Shown here: positions 20,575-29,254 of the stretch, piece after piece
Position numbering within the stretch: the stretch's first letter is position 1
Layout: the number at the start of each line of letters is the position of its first letter
Source of the DNA: Chryseobacterium capnotolerans
GTDB lineage: Bacteria > Bacteroidota > Bacteroidia > Flavobacteriales > Weeksellaceae
Length of the DNA: 64,000 nt
Reading direction: 5' to 3'
NCBI RefSeq assembly: GCF_021278965.1
Contig: NZ_CP065589.1
Span: 191,001 to 255,000, forward strand
Position numbers and translations under genes: made by a program
The notes under the pieces: generated by a model
Databases searched by the model: none
Told to the model about the DNA's origin: nothing
What the model saw: only the letters and a program-made list of their open reading frames with translations

Positions 20575-21867
20575 ATGGAACAATTAATTGAAAACAAGCT
20601 TATTAAAGCAGACGAAATGTTTTCAGTGTGGCGAAAAGTGCCGTTTGAAGAAAAGCAGAAGTTAATCGCAAAAGCCGCAGAAATATTAAAAAATAATTCA
20701 GAGAAATTTGGAAGGATCATTACTACTGAAATGAATAAACCCATTTCGGAATCCATTGCTGAGGTAGAGAAATGTGCTTTAATGATGAATTATTATGCTG
20801 ATGCCGAAAACATTTTAAAACCTGAAAAAATAGAATCCGAATTTACCTATTCTGAAGTTCATTATGCTCCGAAGGGAGTAATCCTGGGAGTAATGCCCTG
20901 GAACTTTCCTTTCTGGCAAGTGTTGAGGTTCGCAGTTCCCGCAATCTTAGCAGGAAATACGGTGGTTTTAAAACATGCTTCAATCTGTTTTGGAAGTGGT
21001 AATGCAATAGAAGAAGTTTTGTTGGAAGCTGGTTTTCCGGAAGGAGTGTTTCAGAATCTTGAAGTAGGACACAAAGCCGTAAAAGAAATCCTTGAACATG
21101 ATGCTGTAAAAGGAGTAAGCCTTACAGGAAGCGGAAAAGCAGGAGGTGAAGTAGCTTCAATTGCTGGTTTAAATATCAAAAAATCTTTACTTGAGCTGGG
21201 AGGAAGTGATGCATTCATCATTTTTGAAGATGGAGATCTTGAAGCAGCAGCAAAAGCTGGAGCAAAGTCAAGACTTCAAAACTGTGGTCAGACCTGCACA
21301 GCGGCGAAAAGATTTATCCTTGATGAAAAGATTGAAGACCAGTTTTTACCGATCTTCATTGAAGAATATAAAAAATATGAAATCGGAGATCCATTCGATA
21401 AAGAAACCAAATTAGCAGGAATGGCAAGACCAGACTTAGCCGATGAATTAGAAGCTCAATTCAACAGAGCATTGGAGAATGGAGCCGAAATTATTCTTCC
21501 TTTGGAAAGAATTTCAGAGAACCAATTTAAGCCTGGTTTAATAAGAGTTAAAGAAGGTAATCCAATTCTCAAAGAAGAGCTTTTTGGGCCTCTTGGAATG
21601 GTGATGATTGCAAAGGATGCTGAAGAAGCATTACAGATTGCTAATGATATTCCTTTCGGACTTTCAAACTCCGTTTGGACTCAAAATAAAGAGCGCCAGT
21701 TATTCTTTATCGAAAACCTTGAATCAGGAACCGTTAATATCAATAGAATGACCAGTTCTGACCCTCGTTTCCCTTTTGGTGGATCCAAGGCTTCCGGATA
21801 TGGAACAGAGCTGTCTTTACACGCTTTAAAAGAGTTTGTAACAGCAAAGACCATCGTAGGAAACTAA
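20575..21867 (+). CDS. NAD(P)-dependent aldehyde dehydrogenase, succinate-semialdehyde type
   Basis: 430 residues, slightly short for the aldehyde dehydrogenase family but with all core parts: MPWNFPFW nucleotide-binding motif, GSGKAGGEV turn, general-base Glu in LLELGGSD, catalytic Cys in NCGQTCTAAKR, and the EELFGP and PFGGSKASGYG motifs near the C-terminus. The short N-terminus and GSD/QTC signature fit the succinate-semialdehyde dehydrogenase (GabD-like) group. Oxidation of succinate semialdehyde or a similar short aldehyde is inferred. It lies 138 bases after hutG with no terminator of good quality between. Confidence 0.88.
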   Translation: MEQLIENKLIKADEMFSVWRKVPFEEKQKLIAKAAEILKNNSEKFGRIITTEMNKPISESIAEVEKCALMMNYYADAENILKPEKIESEFTYSEVHYAPKGVILGVMPWNFPFWQVLRFAVPAILAGNTVVLKHASICFGSGNAIEEVLLEAGFPEGVFQNLEVGHKAVKEILEHDAVKGVSLTGSGKAGGEVASIAGLNIKKSLLELGGSDAFIIFEDGDLEAAAKAGAKSRLQNCGQTCTAAKRFILDEKIEDQFLPIFIEEYKKYEIGDPFDKETKLAGMARPDLADELEAQFNRALENGAEIILPLERISENQFKPGLIRVKEGNPILKEELFGPLGMVMIAKDAEEALQIANDIPFGLSNSVWTQNKERQLFFIENLESGTVNINRMTSSDPRFPFGGSKASGYGTELSLHALKEFVTAKTIVGN

Positions 21868-21875
21868 AACCTAAA

Positions 21876-21967
21876 ATTGTCGTTCCGAGGGATGGAGGAA
21901 TCTCTGTGATTCTTCAATTCACTACGTTTCGTTCAGAAATCGAAGATTCGACGTAGTCAATGACAAA
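21876..21967. repeat. Candidate dispersed intergenic repeat with imperfect inverted ends
   Basis: A stretch opening TTGTCGTTCCGAG and closing GTCAATGACAA, whose ends are imperfect inverted copies. The interior has complementary pieces CTACGT / ACGTAG and GATTCTTC / GAAGATTC. It looks like the short MITE-like or REP-like repeats scattered between genes in Chryseobacterium genomes. Only one copy lies in this window. Confidence 0.45.
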
Positions 21968-22020
21968 TTATTTTTTTTAAATATACCGAGATAATCTATA
22001 CTCTTTACATTATAAAAATA

Positions 22021-22052
22021 AAAACTCCCGGAAATTAATTTCCGGGAGTTTT
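22021..22052. terminator. Bidirectional terminator between aldehyde dehydrogenase and pyk
   Basis: A perfect palindrome: AAAACTCCCGGAAATT and its exact reverse complement, with T-runs on both strands. Serves both convergent genes. Confidence 0.9.
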
Positions 22053-22078
22053 TTTATGTTTAGACAAAAAGTAATTTT

Positions 22079-22119
22079 GCTTATTGCTTATTGCTTATTG
22101 CTTATTGCTTATTGCTTAT
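22079..22119. repeat. Heptamer tandem repeat (GCTTATT), about 5.9 copies
   Basis: Perfect copies of GCTTATT in a row, the last merging with the pyk stop codon (22116-22118, minus). On the pyk message it reads as AATAAGC repeats directly after the stop. Copy-number change would leave the protein intact. Confidence 0.9.
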
Positions 22120-23561
22120 ACTGTTGTTAATCTCAACGTATTCGTTTTACCACCTTCATACGATGGAGTCGCATTGATGTTAATAACGAAGTCACCTGTT
22201 TCGATATACCCGTAATTATGCGTTAACATATTTACCTGGATAATTGTCTCATCAGTAGACTTCTTCATATCGTAATAGTAAGCGTGAACACCCCAAAGAA
22301 GGTTCAGCATGGTAATTACTCTTCTGTTACCACTGTATACAATGATGTGAGAGTTGGGTCTGTGAGCTGCAAGCTGGAAAGCTGTATAACCAGAATGAGT
22401 CAATGTAACGATAGCAGAAACATTTGTTGTTTTTGCAATTCTTACCGCTGCAAGACATACTCTGTTCGTGATGAATCTCTCATCGATGCAGTTGTAGTCT
22501 TTTTCAATCGGTTCGTTTTTGTGTTGGTAGAAGTGAGTGGTTTCAATGTTTTTCACAATTTTAGCCATGTTTTCTACCACCTGTACCGGATATCTACCTA
22601 CAGAAGTTTCACCTGAAAGCATTACCGCATCAGCACCGTCCAATACAGAATTAGCCACATCATTTACTTCCGCTCTGGTTGGTGTTAAGCTGTTAATCAT
22701 CGTTTCCATCATCTGAGTCGCGATAATTACTGGCTTAGAATAGAATCTTGCTTTCTCTACCAGATTTTTCTGGATTGCAGGAACTTCTTCCATTGGAACT
22801 TCAACTCCTAGGTCACCACGGGCAACCATTAGTCCGTCACATTCCAATAAGATTTCTTCAATATTTTTAACCCCTTCAGGCTTTTCAATCTTCGCGATAA
22901 TTGGAGTTTTGAATTTACCGTTTGGATGTTTTGCAATTAATTCTTTCAGGTCAATGATATCCTGAGCATGACGTACAAAAGAAAGAGCGATCCAGTCTAC
23001 CTCCATGTCAAGCATGAAATTAGCGTCCTGAATATCCTTTTCTGTCAAAGCAGGAAGAGAAACATTTGTGTTAGGTAGATTAACTCCTTTTTTAGAACTT
23101 AACGGACCTCCCTGAATGGTTTTTGCTTTTACAGTATCTATTTCATTGGTTTCGATAACCTCCAACATTAGTTTTCCATCATCAATAAGGATTCTTTCCC
23201 CTACTTTTACATCCTGTGGAAACTGTTGATAAGTCATATAAACCTTGGTAGAGTCTCCTTCCATCTTTTCATTAGTGAAAGTAAGAATATCTCCAGGGTT
23301 CAGATATGATCCTTCTTTTACGACACCTACTCTTAGTTTAGGCCCCTGAAGGTCTCCTAAGATACCCACTGAATAACCGTACTCGTTGTTTAGCTCTCTA
23401 ATTATTTCAATATTCTTTCGAACTAAGTCGTAATCTGCATGGGAAAAATTTATTCTGAAAATATCAACACCCGCCTTCATCAGATCTAACATTACCTCCT
23501 TCGATGACGAAGCAGGCCCTAGTGTTGCGATAATTTTTGTCTTCTTTAAATACTTATTCAT
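22116..23561 (-). CDS. pyk: Pyruvate kinase
   Basis: About 481 residues from the ATG at 23561 (MNKYLKKTKIIATLGPAS), preferred over an in-frame ATG at 23591 that would overlap the upstream gene further. Final glycolytic step: phosphoenolpyruvate plus ADP to pyruvate plus ATP. Signatures: RINFSHAD, catalytic Lys region IIAKIEKPEG, metal site VARGDLGVE, PVIIATQMMETM, and the C-terminal domain TLTHSGYTA. Its ATG overlaps the stop of the IPExxxVDY gene by eight bases, showing translational coupling within the acpP-fabF-rnc-IPExxxVDY-pyk cluster. Confidence 0.97.
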   Translation of the reverse strand: MNKYLKKTKIIATLGPASSSKEVMLDLMKAGVDIFRINFSHADYDLVRKNIEIIRELNNEYGYSVGILGDLQGPKLRVGVVKEGSYLNPGDILTFTNEKMEGDSTKVYMTYQQFPQDVKVGERILIDDGKLMLEVIETNEIDTVKAKTIQGGPLSSKKGVNLPNTNVSLPALTEKDIQDANFMLDMEVDWIALSFVRHAQDIIDLKELIAKHPNGKFKTPIIAKIEKPEGVKNIEEILLECDGLMVARGDLGVEVPMEEVPAIQKNLVEKARFYSKPVIIATQMMETMINSLTPTRAEVNDVANSVLDGADAVMLSGETSVGRYPVQVVENMAKIVKNIETTHFYQHKNEPIEKDYNCIDERFITNRVCLAAVRIAKTTNVSAIVTLTHSGYTAFQLAAHRPNSHIIVYSGNRRVITMLNLLWGVHAYYYDMKKSTDETIIQVNMLTHNYGYIETGDFVININATPSYEGGKTNTLRLTTV

Positions 23562-24027
23562 AATACTGGATAATTTGATAAAGTTCCTCATCAGAACTCA
23601 GTGTATAATCTTGAATTGGAAACACAAGATTTTCAGGGAGCAAAATTACGGAAAAATCAGGAAACTGATCCGAACTATGTAGAATATATTCCACATCTAC
23701 CTGATTATTTAATAAAAATTTAATGTTTTCTTCTTCTGTAAAGAGCTCGGTTTGAACTTTTTTTTGTTTACTTTCAGAAGATGTATTTGAAATAAAGGTG
23801 AAACAGGTCTTGGAAAACTTATGATAAGCCTCAAACCTTGGGAAAAAATAATCATAATAATCTCCGTGAAAGACCAGGTCTTTTTTTCTTGAAAAACTGA
23901 GATTGTTTAGTTGATTTATTTTGTAGAAAAACTCATGAGCGGGTATATCTTTTGCTAATCTTACCAATCCTATGGCAATATCTTCAAATTCTATATCATC
24001 AAGATCATAAAGCTTTTGAATTTCCAA
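23554..24027 (-). CDS. IPExxxVDY family protein
   Basis: 157 residues, cytoplasmic, function unknown. Found between rnc and pyk in many Flavobacteriia. The family-naming motif is degenerate here: ILLPENLVFPIQDYTLS near residue 130 takes the place of the IPExxxVDY element. Overlaps rnc by 23 bases and pyk by 8, so expression is coupled to both. Confidence 0.85.
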   Translation of the reverse strand: MEIQKLYDLDDIEFEDIAIGLVRLAKDIPAHEFFYKINQLNNLSFSRKKDLVFHGDYYDYFFPRFEAYHKFSKTCFTFISNTSSESKQKKVQTELFTEEENIKFLLNNQVDVEYILHSSDQFPDFSVILLPENLVFPIQDYTLSSDEELYQIIQYYE

Positions 24028-24769
24028 GTATGTTTTCTTTTTTATTTAAAATATAAAAAGCCCTCTGTGCTGCCTTTTCTTCAGCCTTTTTCTTGGAGGT
24101 TTCTGTGGCATTGGCAATCTTTTCATCTCCCAGCCATACATGACAACGAAACATGACTGCCTTATTAGCCTGTATTTCCTCGCAGGTTTCGTACTTTATA
24201 TTTACCTTCTTCTTCTGGCTCCATTCGAGCAGGAGGCCTTTGTAGCTGACAATTTTATTCTCAAGTTTGTTAATTTCAGAAGGCGTCAGTAGTTTTTCCA
24301 AAATGATCTTTCTACAAGCTTCATAATGGAAATCCAAATAAACAGCGCCAATCAGGGCTTCAAATAAATTGCCGGTGATATTCTCTCCTAAAGCTGACGA
24401 ATTATTCTGCTTTTGCAGAAGATCTGTAAGTTTAAGATCTTCGCCTAATTTATTAAGATTTTTCCTATTAACAATCTTAGATTTCATTTGCGTCAGATAC
24501 CCTTCATTGGCCTGAGGATAGGTCTGGAACAAATGACAAGAAATAATTGTACCCAAAACAGAATCCCCCAAAAATTCAAGCCTCTCGTAATTGCTGTCTT
24601 GATTTTTAGAAGAATTTTTTAAAGAAAAAGCCTCGCGGTAAAGAGCAATATTTTGTACCTCTGTACCTAAAACTCTTCTAAGCTCGGTACTGAGGAAATA
24701 ATCTCTTTCCGTTAATTGTCTTTTTCTTTTTTTGAGAAGGAATTTAGAAAAGTATTTCTGTAACTCCAT
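24005..24769 (-). CDS. rnc: Ribonuclease III
   Basis: 254 residues. Endonuclease cutting double-stranded RNA, including rRNA precursors. Signature ERLEFLGDSVLGTI at about 63-76 carries the catalytic acidic residues; a second acidic site lies in NLFEALIGAVYLD. A C-terminal double-stranded RNA-binding domain ends in TSKKKAEEKAAQRAFYIL. Nine bases downstream of fabF, and overlapping the next gene. Confidence 0.96.
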   Translation of the reverse strand: MELQKYFSKFLLKKRKRQLTERDYFLSTELRRVLGTEVQNIALYREAFSLKNSSKNQDSNYERLEFLGDSVLGTIISCHLFQTYPQANEGYLTQMKSKIVNRKNLNKLGEDLKLTDLLQKQNNSSALGENITGNLFEALIGAVYLDFHYEACRKIILEKLLTPSEINKLENKIVSYKGLLLEWSQKKKVNIKYETCEEIQANKAVMFRCHVWLGDEKIANATETSKKKAEEKAAQRAFYILNKKENILGNSKAL

Positions 24770-24778
24770 TCATTGAAT

Positions 24779-26023
24779 TTAGATTTTCTTAAATAGAACG
24801 CAAGCATTATGCCCGCCAAATCCAAAAGTATTGCTCATGGCTACTTTTACATCTTTCTTCACGGCAGTATTAAACGTAAAGTTTAGTCTGCTGTCTATCT
24901 TTTCATCATCAGTAAAATGGTTGATGGTAGGAGGAACAATACCATGAATAATAGTTCCTAACGCAGCGATAGCCTCAATAACACCGGCAGCTCCTAGAAG
25001 GTGGCCTGTCATTGATTTTGTAGAATTAATCTGAATGTCAAAAGCATGCTCGCCTAATAATTTCGAAATTGCATTGGATTCTGCGATATCTCCTAATGGA
25101 GTAGAAGTACCATGCATGTTGATATGATCTACTTCATCAGCAGTTAAACCTGCATCTTCCAAACAGTTTTTCATTACCAGATAAGCGCCAAGACCTTCAG
25201 GATGTGGAGCCGTCATATGATATGCATCTGCACTCATACCGCCTCCTAATAATTCTGCATAAATTGTAGCACCACGTTTTACAGCGTGCTCATATTCTTC
25301 AAGAACAATACATCCAGCACCTTCACCTAATACAAATCCATCTCTGTCTTTGTCGAAAGGTCTTGAAGCTGTTGTAGGATCATCGTTTCTTGTAGAAAGT
25401 GCCATCATTGCATTAAATCCACCGACACCACTTGCTGTTACGGCTGCTTCAGAGCCCCCGCACACAATTACGTCTGCTTTTCCTAATTGGATAAGCATCT
25501 TGGAATCAATTAAAGCATTTGCTGAAGATGCACATGCAGATACTGTAGTATAATTAGGTCCGTGGAAACCATATTCAATTGAGATCTGACCAGGCGTCAT
25601 ATCTGCAATCATTTTAGGAATAAAGAAAGGGTTAAATCTAGGAATTTCGGTATTAGCCCATCCTAAAACTTCCGTTTCAAATGTTTCCAGACCTCCGATT
25701 CCGGAGCCCCAAATTACACCAACTCTGTTTTTATCTACATTATCTTCAATAATTCCAGAATGTTCTACTGCTTCTCTAGCAGCAACAAGCCCCAATTGAG
25801 TGTTTCGGTCCATTTTTTTAGATTCTTTCTTATCGAAATGCTGCAATGGATCGAAGTTTTTCACTTCACAAGCGAACTTGGTTTTAAAGTTTGTGGCATC
25901 AAAAAGAGTAATCGGAGCGGCTCCGCTCTCACCTTTCACAAGATTTTCCCAGTATTCTTTTGCATTATTTCCAATTGGCGTTATTGCTCCAAAACCTGTT
26001 ACAACTACTCTTTTTAATTCCAT
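24779..26023 (-). CDS. fabF: 3-oxoacyl-ACP synthase II
   Basis: 414 residues. Condensing enzyme of fatty-acid elongation. The catalytic Cys lies in VSACASSANAL, and the two active-site histidines in NMHGTSTPLGD and KSMTGHLLGAAG; the GFGGHNA loop is at the C-terminus. Directly downstream of acpP (33-base gap), the usual arrangement. Confidence 0.97.
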   Translation of the reverse strand: MELKRVVVTGFGAITPIGNNAKEYWENLVKGESGAAPITLFDATNFKTKFACEVKNFDPLQHFDKKESKKMDRNTQLGLVAAREAVEHSGIIEDNVDKNRVGVIWGSGIGGLETFETEVLGWANTEIPRFNPFFIPKMIADMTPGQISIEYGFHGPNYTTVSACASSANALIDSKMLIQLGKADVIVCGGSEAAVTASGVGGFNAMMALSTRNDDPTTASRPFDKDRDGFVLGEGAGCIVLEEYEHAVKRGATIYAELLGGGMSADAYHMTAPHPEGLGAYLVMKNCLEDAGLTADEVDHINMHGTSTPLGDIAESNAISKLLGEHAFDIQINSTKSMTGHLLGAAGVIEAIAALGTIIHGIVPPTINHFTDDEKIDSRLNFTFNTAVKKDVKVAMSNTFGFGGHNACVLFKKI

Positions 26024-26056
26024 AAACTTTGTTTAATTTCTTTTTGTTGAAGAATA

Positions 26057-26296
26057 TTATTTATTTACTACTTCTTCGATGTAAGCGATAGCGTGTCCTA
26101 CAGTAGTAATTTTTTCAGCTTGATCATCAGGGATTTGAATGTTAAATTCTTTTTCAAATTCCATGATTAACTCAACTGTATCTAGTGAATCTGCTCCTAA
26201 ATCGTTAGTGAAGCTAGCTTCAGGAGTTACTTCTGTTTCTTCAACGTCAAGCTTATCAGCGATGATAGCTTTTACTCTTGATGCAATGTCTGACAT
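26057..26296 (-). CDS. acpP: Acyl carrier protein
   Basis: 79 residues, highly acidic, with the phosphopantetheine attachment serine in [10 protein letters not shown]. Carries acyl intermediates for fatty-acid synthesis. First gene of the acpP-fabF-rnc-IPExxxVDY-pyk cluster. Confidence 0.97.
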   Translation of the reverse strand: MSDIASRVKAIIADKLDVEETEVTPEASFTNDLGADSLDTVELIMEFEKEFNIQIPDDQAEKITTVGHAIAYIEEVVNK

Positions 26297-26327
26297 AGTA
26301 AATTATTTTTTTAATTGTTAGATGGTG

Positions 26328-26335
26328 CAAATATA
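26328..26335 (-). promoter_or_regulatory. -7 box of the acpP operon promoter
   Basis: On the minus strand this reads TATATTTG followed by CACC, a full match to TAnnTTTG, about 30 bases upstream of the acpP ATG. The TTG at -33 is not obvious. Confidence 0.6.
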
Positions 26336-26688
26336 TAAAATTCTTGACGATAAAACATTTTTTTACTCTTTTTTGTGGACAGAGGGCTTTCATTTTATAT
26401 CAGCTAAGTTTAGTCTTTTAGTTTTCAGCTATTTATATTTGATTGTATTATAAGGGTTTAATTTTAAATTTCTGATAGACGGACTTATTTGCTGGTCAAA
26501 ATGTTTAAAAAAGGTTAAGTTTTGTCTTTTTCAAAGCAAAAATGAATGAAAAGTTGACGCTTTTTTACCTATATTTGTGTGTTATGAAATTAACACGTTA
26601 GCTTTTTTGAATTAACAAATCACTTTTTTGTAAAGAATGGCTTGTAGCTATTCTATTTATTTCTATTGTTATATTTAAAAGCTAAAAA
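26336..26688. other. Divergent intergenic region between acpP and catB
   Basis: No coding frame supported. Contains the catB candidate promoter (26570-26577) and otherwise AT-rich sequence without clear structure. Confidence 0.5.
26570..26577 (+). promoter_or_regulatory. Candidate catB -7 box (TATATTTG)
   Basis: Full TAnnTTTG match. The nearest TTG (26554-26556, as TTGACG) is only 13 bases away, shorter than the usual spacer, so strength is uncertain. Confidence 0.45.
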
Positions 26689-27318
26689 ATGAAAAATTTC
26701 TTTGAAAGTCCTTTCAAAGGCAAAATCATACAAAATCACATTCAGAATCCCAATATTATCGCCGGTAAATATTCCTATTATTCTGGGTATTATCATGGAC
26801 ATTCCTTTGACGATTGCGCCCGTTATCTTCTTCCTGACAGAGGTGATGTAGATAAACTCATTATTGGCTCCTACAGTTCCATAGGTAGTGGGGCTAGTTT
26901 TATTATGTGTGGAAATCAGGGGCATCGTTACGACTGGATTTCGAGCTTTCCTTTCTTTTATATGTCAGAAGTAGAGTGTTTTCAAAATAGTAAAGATGCG
27001 TTTGAGTTAGCAGGATATACAGTTATTGGAAATGATGTCTGGATTGGTACAGAGGCCATGGTGATGGCTGGAGTTAAAATTGGTGATGGAGCAGTGATTG
27101 GAAGCCGGACATTGATAACTAAAAATGTTGAGCCTTATACAATTGTAGCAGGGAATCCTGCGAAGCCCATCAGGAAAAGATTCAGTGAACATCATATTGA
27201 ATTGCTGCTTGAGATGAAATGGTGGGATTGGGATGAGAATGTTCTTGCAGGTGCTGTACCCATACTTTGTTCAGCAGATATTGATTTACTATATGAATTC
27301 TATAAGAAGATAAAATAA
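26689..27318 (+). CDS. catB: Type B chloramphenicol O-acetyltransferase (CatB/XAT family)
   Basis: 209 residues. Left-handed parallel beta-helix acetyltransferase using acetyl-CoA; family members inactivate chloramphenicol. It follows the known CatB pattern closely: [20 protein letters not shown], the active-site His in GNQGHRYDW, hexapeptide repeats VIGNDVWIG and [10 protein letters not shown], and the end [17 protein letters not shown]. No mobile element is adjacent, and neighbours are housekeeping genes, so it appears chromosomal and intrinsic. Convergent with tmRNA. Resistance is inferred from family membership. Confidence 0.93.
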   Translation: MKNFFESPFKGKIIQNHIQNPNIIAGKYSYYSGYYHGHSFDDCARYLLPDRGDVDKLIIGSYSSIGSGASFIMCGNQGHRYDWISSFPFFYMSEVECFQNSKDAFELAGYTVIGNDVWIGTEAMVMAGVKIGDGAVIGSRTLITKNVEPYTIVAGNPAKPIRKRFSEHHIELLLEMKWWDWDENVLAGAVPILCSADIDLLYEFYKKIK

Positions 27319-27323
27319 TACTG

Positions 27324-27355
27324 AAGAGGCTATCTCTTTTGAGACAGCCTCTTTG
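27324..27355 (+). terminator. catB terminator
   Basis: Stem 27324-27336 with 27341-27353 (one mismatch), TTTT loop, short T-rich tail. It also lies just beyond the 3' end of the convergent tmRNA gene. Confidence 0.75.
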
Positions 27356-27363
27356 TGTTTATG

Positions 27364-27762
27364 TGGAGTTGGAGGGATTCGAACCCTCGTCCAAACAAGC
27401 AATACATAAGCTTTCTACATGCTTATTCTACCATTGGTTTTCGATTGAAAGCAGAGGATAGACACCCAACTTCCAACTTATCTTCTGAGGTTTTCGAATT
27501 TCAGCCGAAGCTTCTGAAACCTTATTTCCGCATTCCTATATCCCAGGATCAAACGCCGCAGAACAGAGCATTTGTGGAATATCTTGCTTCCCTACTAAAA
27601 TCTTCGGGAAAACGCTTGATCTACTATACTTCGATATTAAGCTGCAAGAGCGAACTCTTCGTTGCCAGTTAAAATTTTGTAGCAAGGGATTATAGAGATC
27701 GCGCTACGGTTCTCTGCATGCTTACTTACCCATTGGTCTTGCTGTCGAAACCAGTCAACCCC
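27364..27762 (-). ncRNA. ssrA: Transfer-messenger RNA (tmRNA)
   Basis: One-piece tmRNA of about 399 bases that rescues stalled ribosomes. The 5' end reads GGGGTTGACTGGTTTCGACA on the minus strand, the classic tmRNA start; it pairs over seven bases with the 3' CAACTCC. The T-arm GGTTCGAATCC lies near the 3' end; CCA is not encoded. The tag reading frame is at 27637-27666 and encodes GNEEFALAA followed by TAA, with the conserved ALAA degradation end. Any plus-strand reading frame across this region is an artefact. Confidence 0.96.
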
Positions 27763-27778
27763 AAGAATAAAGTGAATG

Positions 27779-27786
27779 CAAAGATA
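27779..27786 (-). promoter_or_regulatory. tmRNA -7 box
   Basis: Minus-strand TATCTTTG followed by CA, a full TAnnTTTG match, 17 bases upstream of the tmRNA 5' end. No clear -33 TTG. Confidence 0.6.
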
Positions 27787-28035
27787 GTGCTTTTTGTTCA
27801 TATTTCATTCATGTATGTTATTTTTGATGATCACAACTCTAACTAATAGGTGGGTGATATTAAAAAAAAGCAGCAGAGGATTTTTGCTAAATAGAAGAGT
27901 TTCAGGGAATCAAATCCATATTATAAAAAAATGTATGATGATTGTGGATAAAATTATTTTTCATGACAACGCCTTTTAACACTGTGTTTTTTAGACTAAA
28001 AAGAAATAAAGAATGATTGTTTGTCGTAATATATT
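27787..28035. other. Gene-free stretch between tmRNA and rpsU
   Basis: Short open frames only, with no start context or family resemblance. Nothing beyond the tmRNA and rpsU promoters at its edges. Confidence 0.5.
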
Positions 28036-28066
28036 TTGTATTTCAAGAGAAAAATGTCTAGTTTTG
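28036..28066 (+). promoter_or_regulatory. rpsU promoter
   Basis: TTG at 28036-28038, 20-base spacer, TAGTTTTG at 28059-28066 followed by CA. Start codon 24 bases further on. Confidence 0.72.
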
Positions 28067-28089
28067 CAATCCAAAATGAGATGTAAAAT

Positions 28090-28287
28090 ATGTTAATAAT
28101 TCCAGTTAAAGATGGTGAATCCATCGACAGAGCTTTAAAAAAATACAAAAGAAAATTTGATAAAACAGGTACAGTTCGTCAATTAAGATCTAGACAAGCG
28201 TTTATCAAGCCTTCTGTAACTTTGAGACAATCTAAGTTGAAAGCTGCTTACAAGCAAAGAGCACTTAGCAAGGAAGAGCAGGCTTAA
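28090..28287 (+). CDS. rpsU: 30S ribosomal protein bS21
   Basis: 65 residues, very basic: MLIIPVKDGESIDRALK at the start is the family signature. Small-subunit protein near the mRNA 3' end of 16S rRNA, important in Bacteroidota for initiation on messages without Shine-Dalgarno sequences (family knowledge). Followed by a terminator-like hairpin and then xerC. Confidence 0.96.
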   Translation: MLIIPVKDGESIDRALKKYKRKFDKTGTVRQLRSRQAFIKPSVTLRQSKLKAAYKQRALSKEEQA

Positions 28288-28309
28288 GAATTTTTCTTAA
28301 ACACATATT

Positions 28310-28352
28310 AATTCACTTCTTAAATTCTTATATTTGAGAAGTGAATTTTTAT
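28310..28352 (+). terminator. rpsU terminator
   Basis: 11-bp stem (28310-28320 with 28337-28347), 16-base AT-rich loop and a T-rich tail. Part of the loop also reads TATATTTG (28329-28336), a possible -7 box for xerC. Confidence 0.7.
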
Positions 28353-28362
28353 TTTATATCCC

Positions 28363-29254
28363 ATGACGCTGGAAAAGTTTTTAGAATACTTACAATTCGA
28401 AAAAAGGTACTCTCCTCATACCATTACAAGCTACAAAAAAGACCTTGAAGACTTTTCCTATTTCTATCTCAGAACAGAATCTTCCGACGATATTTCCAAA
28501 GCCAATAAAAAGATCATCAGAAACTTTATTGTTGATCTTAGCGAAAACAATATTTCTAAAAGAAGTATCAATAGAAAATTATCCTCTCTCCGTAGTTTTT
28601 ATCTTTTCCTTCTAAAGATAGGTGAAATTAAGGTTTCTCCTACCGAAGGGGTGTCTTCTCTGAAATTCTATGCAGAGAAGCAAATTCCCATGTCTAAAGA
28701 AGAAATGGAAGATCTTAATGACAAGATACTGGAACAGACTCCCGATATCCTGGAAAAATGCATTATGGAAGTCCTTTATCAGACCGGAATGAGAAAAGCA
28801 GAGCTTTGTGGCCTGATATTTGAAAATGTTAATATAGACGGAAATGAATTAAAAGTAATAGGGAAGGGGAATAAACAAAGAGTGATTCCTATTTCTGAAG
28901 ACTTGTCTGTACTTCTTAAAAATTATTTGGAAATAAGAAAGCCGCAGACAGAATATCAAGTCTATTTTTTTGTGAATAAGAAAGGGAAAAAACTCAACGA
29001 AAAATTTGTTTATGTGGTAGTTAATAAGTACCTTAGTCTTGTAACAACAAAAGAGAAAAAAAAGTCCTCATATCCTTCGTCATAGCTTTGCTACACACGT
29101 GTTGGACAATGGGGCGGAGATCTCCAAAGTAAAAAAAATATTAGGGCATTCCAGTCTTGCCAGTACTCAAGTCTATACGAATGCTAATATTGAACAATTG
29201 AAAAAAGTGTTTAATCAAGCTCACCCTCGAGCATCTAAAAAAGAAGAATTATGA
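28363..29254 (+). CDS. xerC: Tyrosine recombinase XerC-like, frameshifted
   Basis: Chromosome-dimer-type tyrosine recombinase, about 296 residues if repaired. The first frame (28363-29085) holds the N-terminal SAM-like domain, the first catalytic Arg in [13 protein letters not shown] and the Lys in GKGNKQR, then runs out of frame. The rest ([21 protein letters not shown], catalytic Tyr in VYTNAN) continues to 29254 in another frame. The switch falls at an A8 run (29056-29063); seven A would restore the usual [11 protein letters not shown]. The repaired gene overlaps hpf by ATGA, the normal coupled layout, so the break looks recent or artefactual. Confidence 0.85.

Noticed and set aside
22079-22119. 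CRISPR-like array
   Set aside because: Units are seven bases with no spacers; simple tandem repeat. No CRISPR array or cas gene is in the window.
27355-27672. Open frame of 105 codons on the plus strand
   Set aside because: It lies antisense to tmRNA, whose ends, tag and pairing are clear.
27794-27979. 61-codon frame between tmRNA and rpsU
   Set aside because: No start context, conserved motif or neighbour link.
29056-29063. Programmed frameshift making full-length XerC
   Set aside because: No stimulatory element was recognised and other A/T runs nearby also carry indels, so error is favoured; kept only as an alternative.
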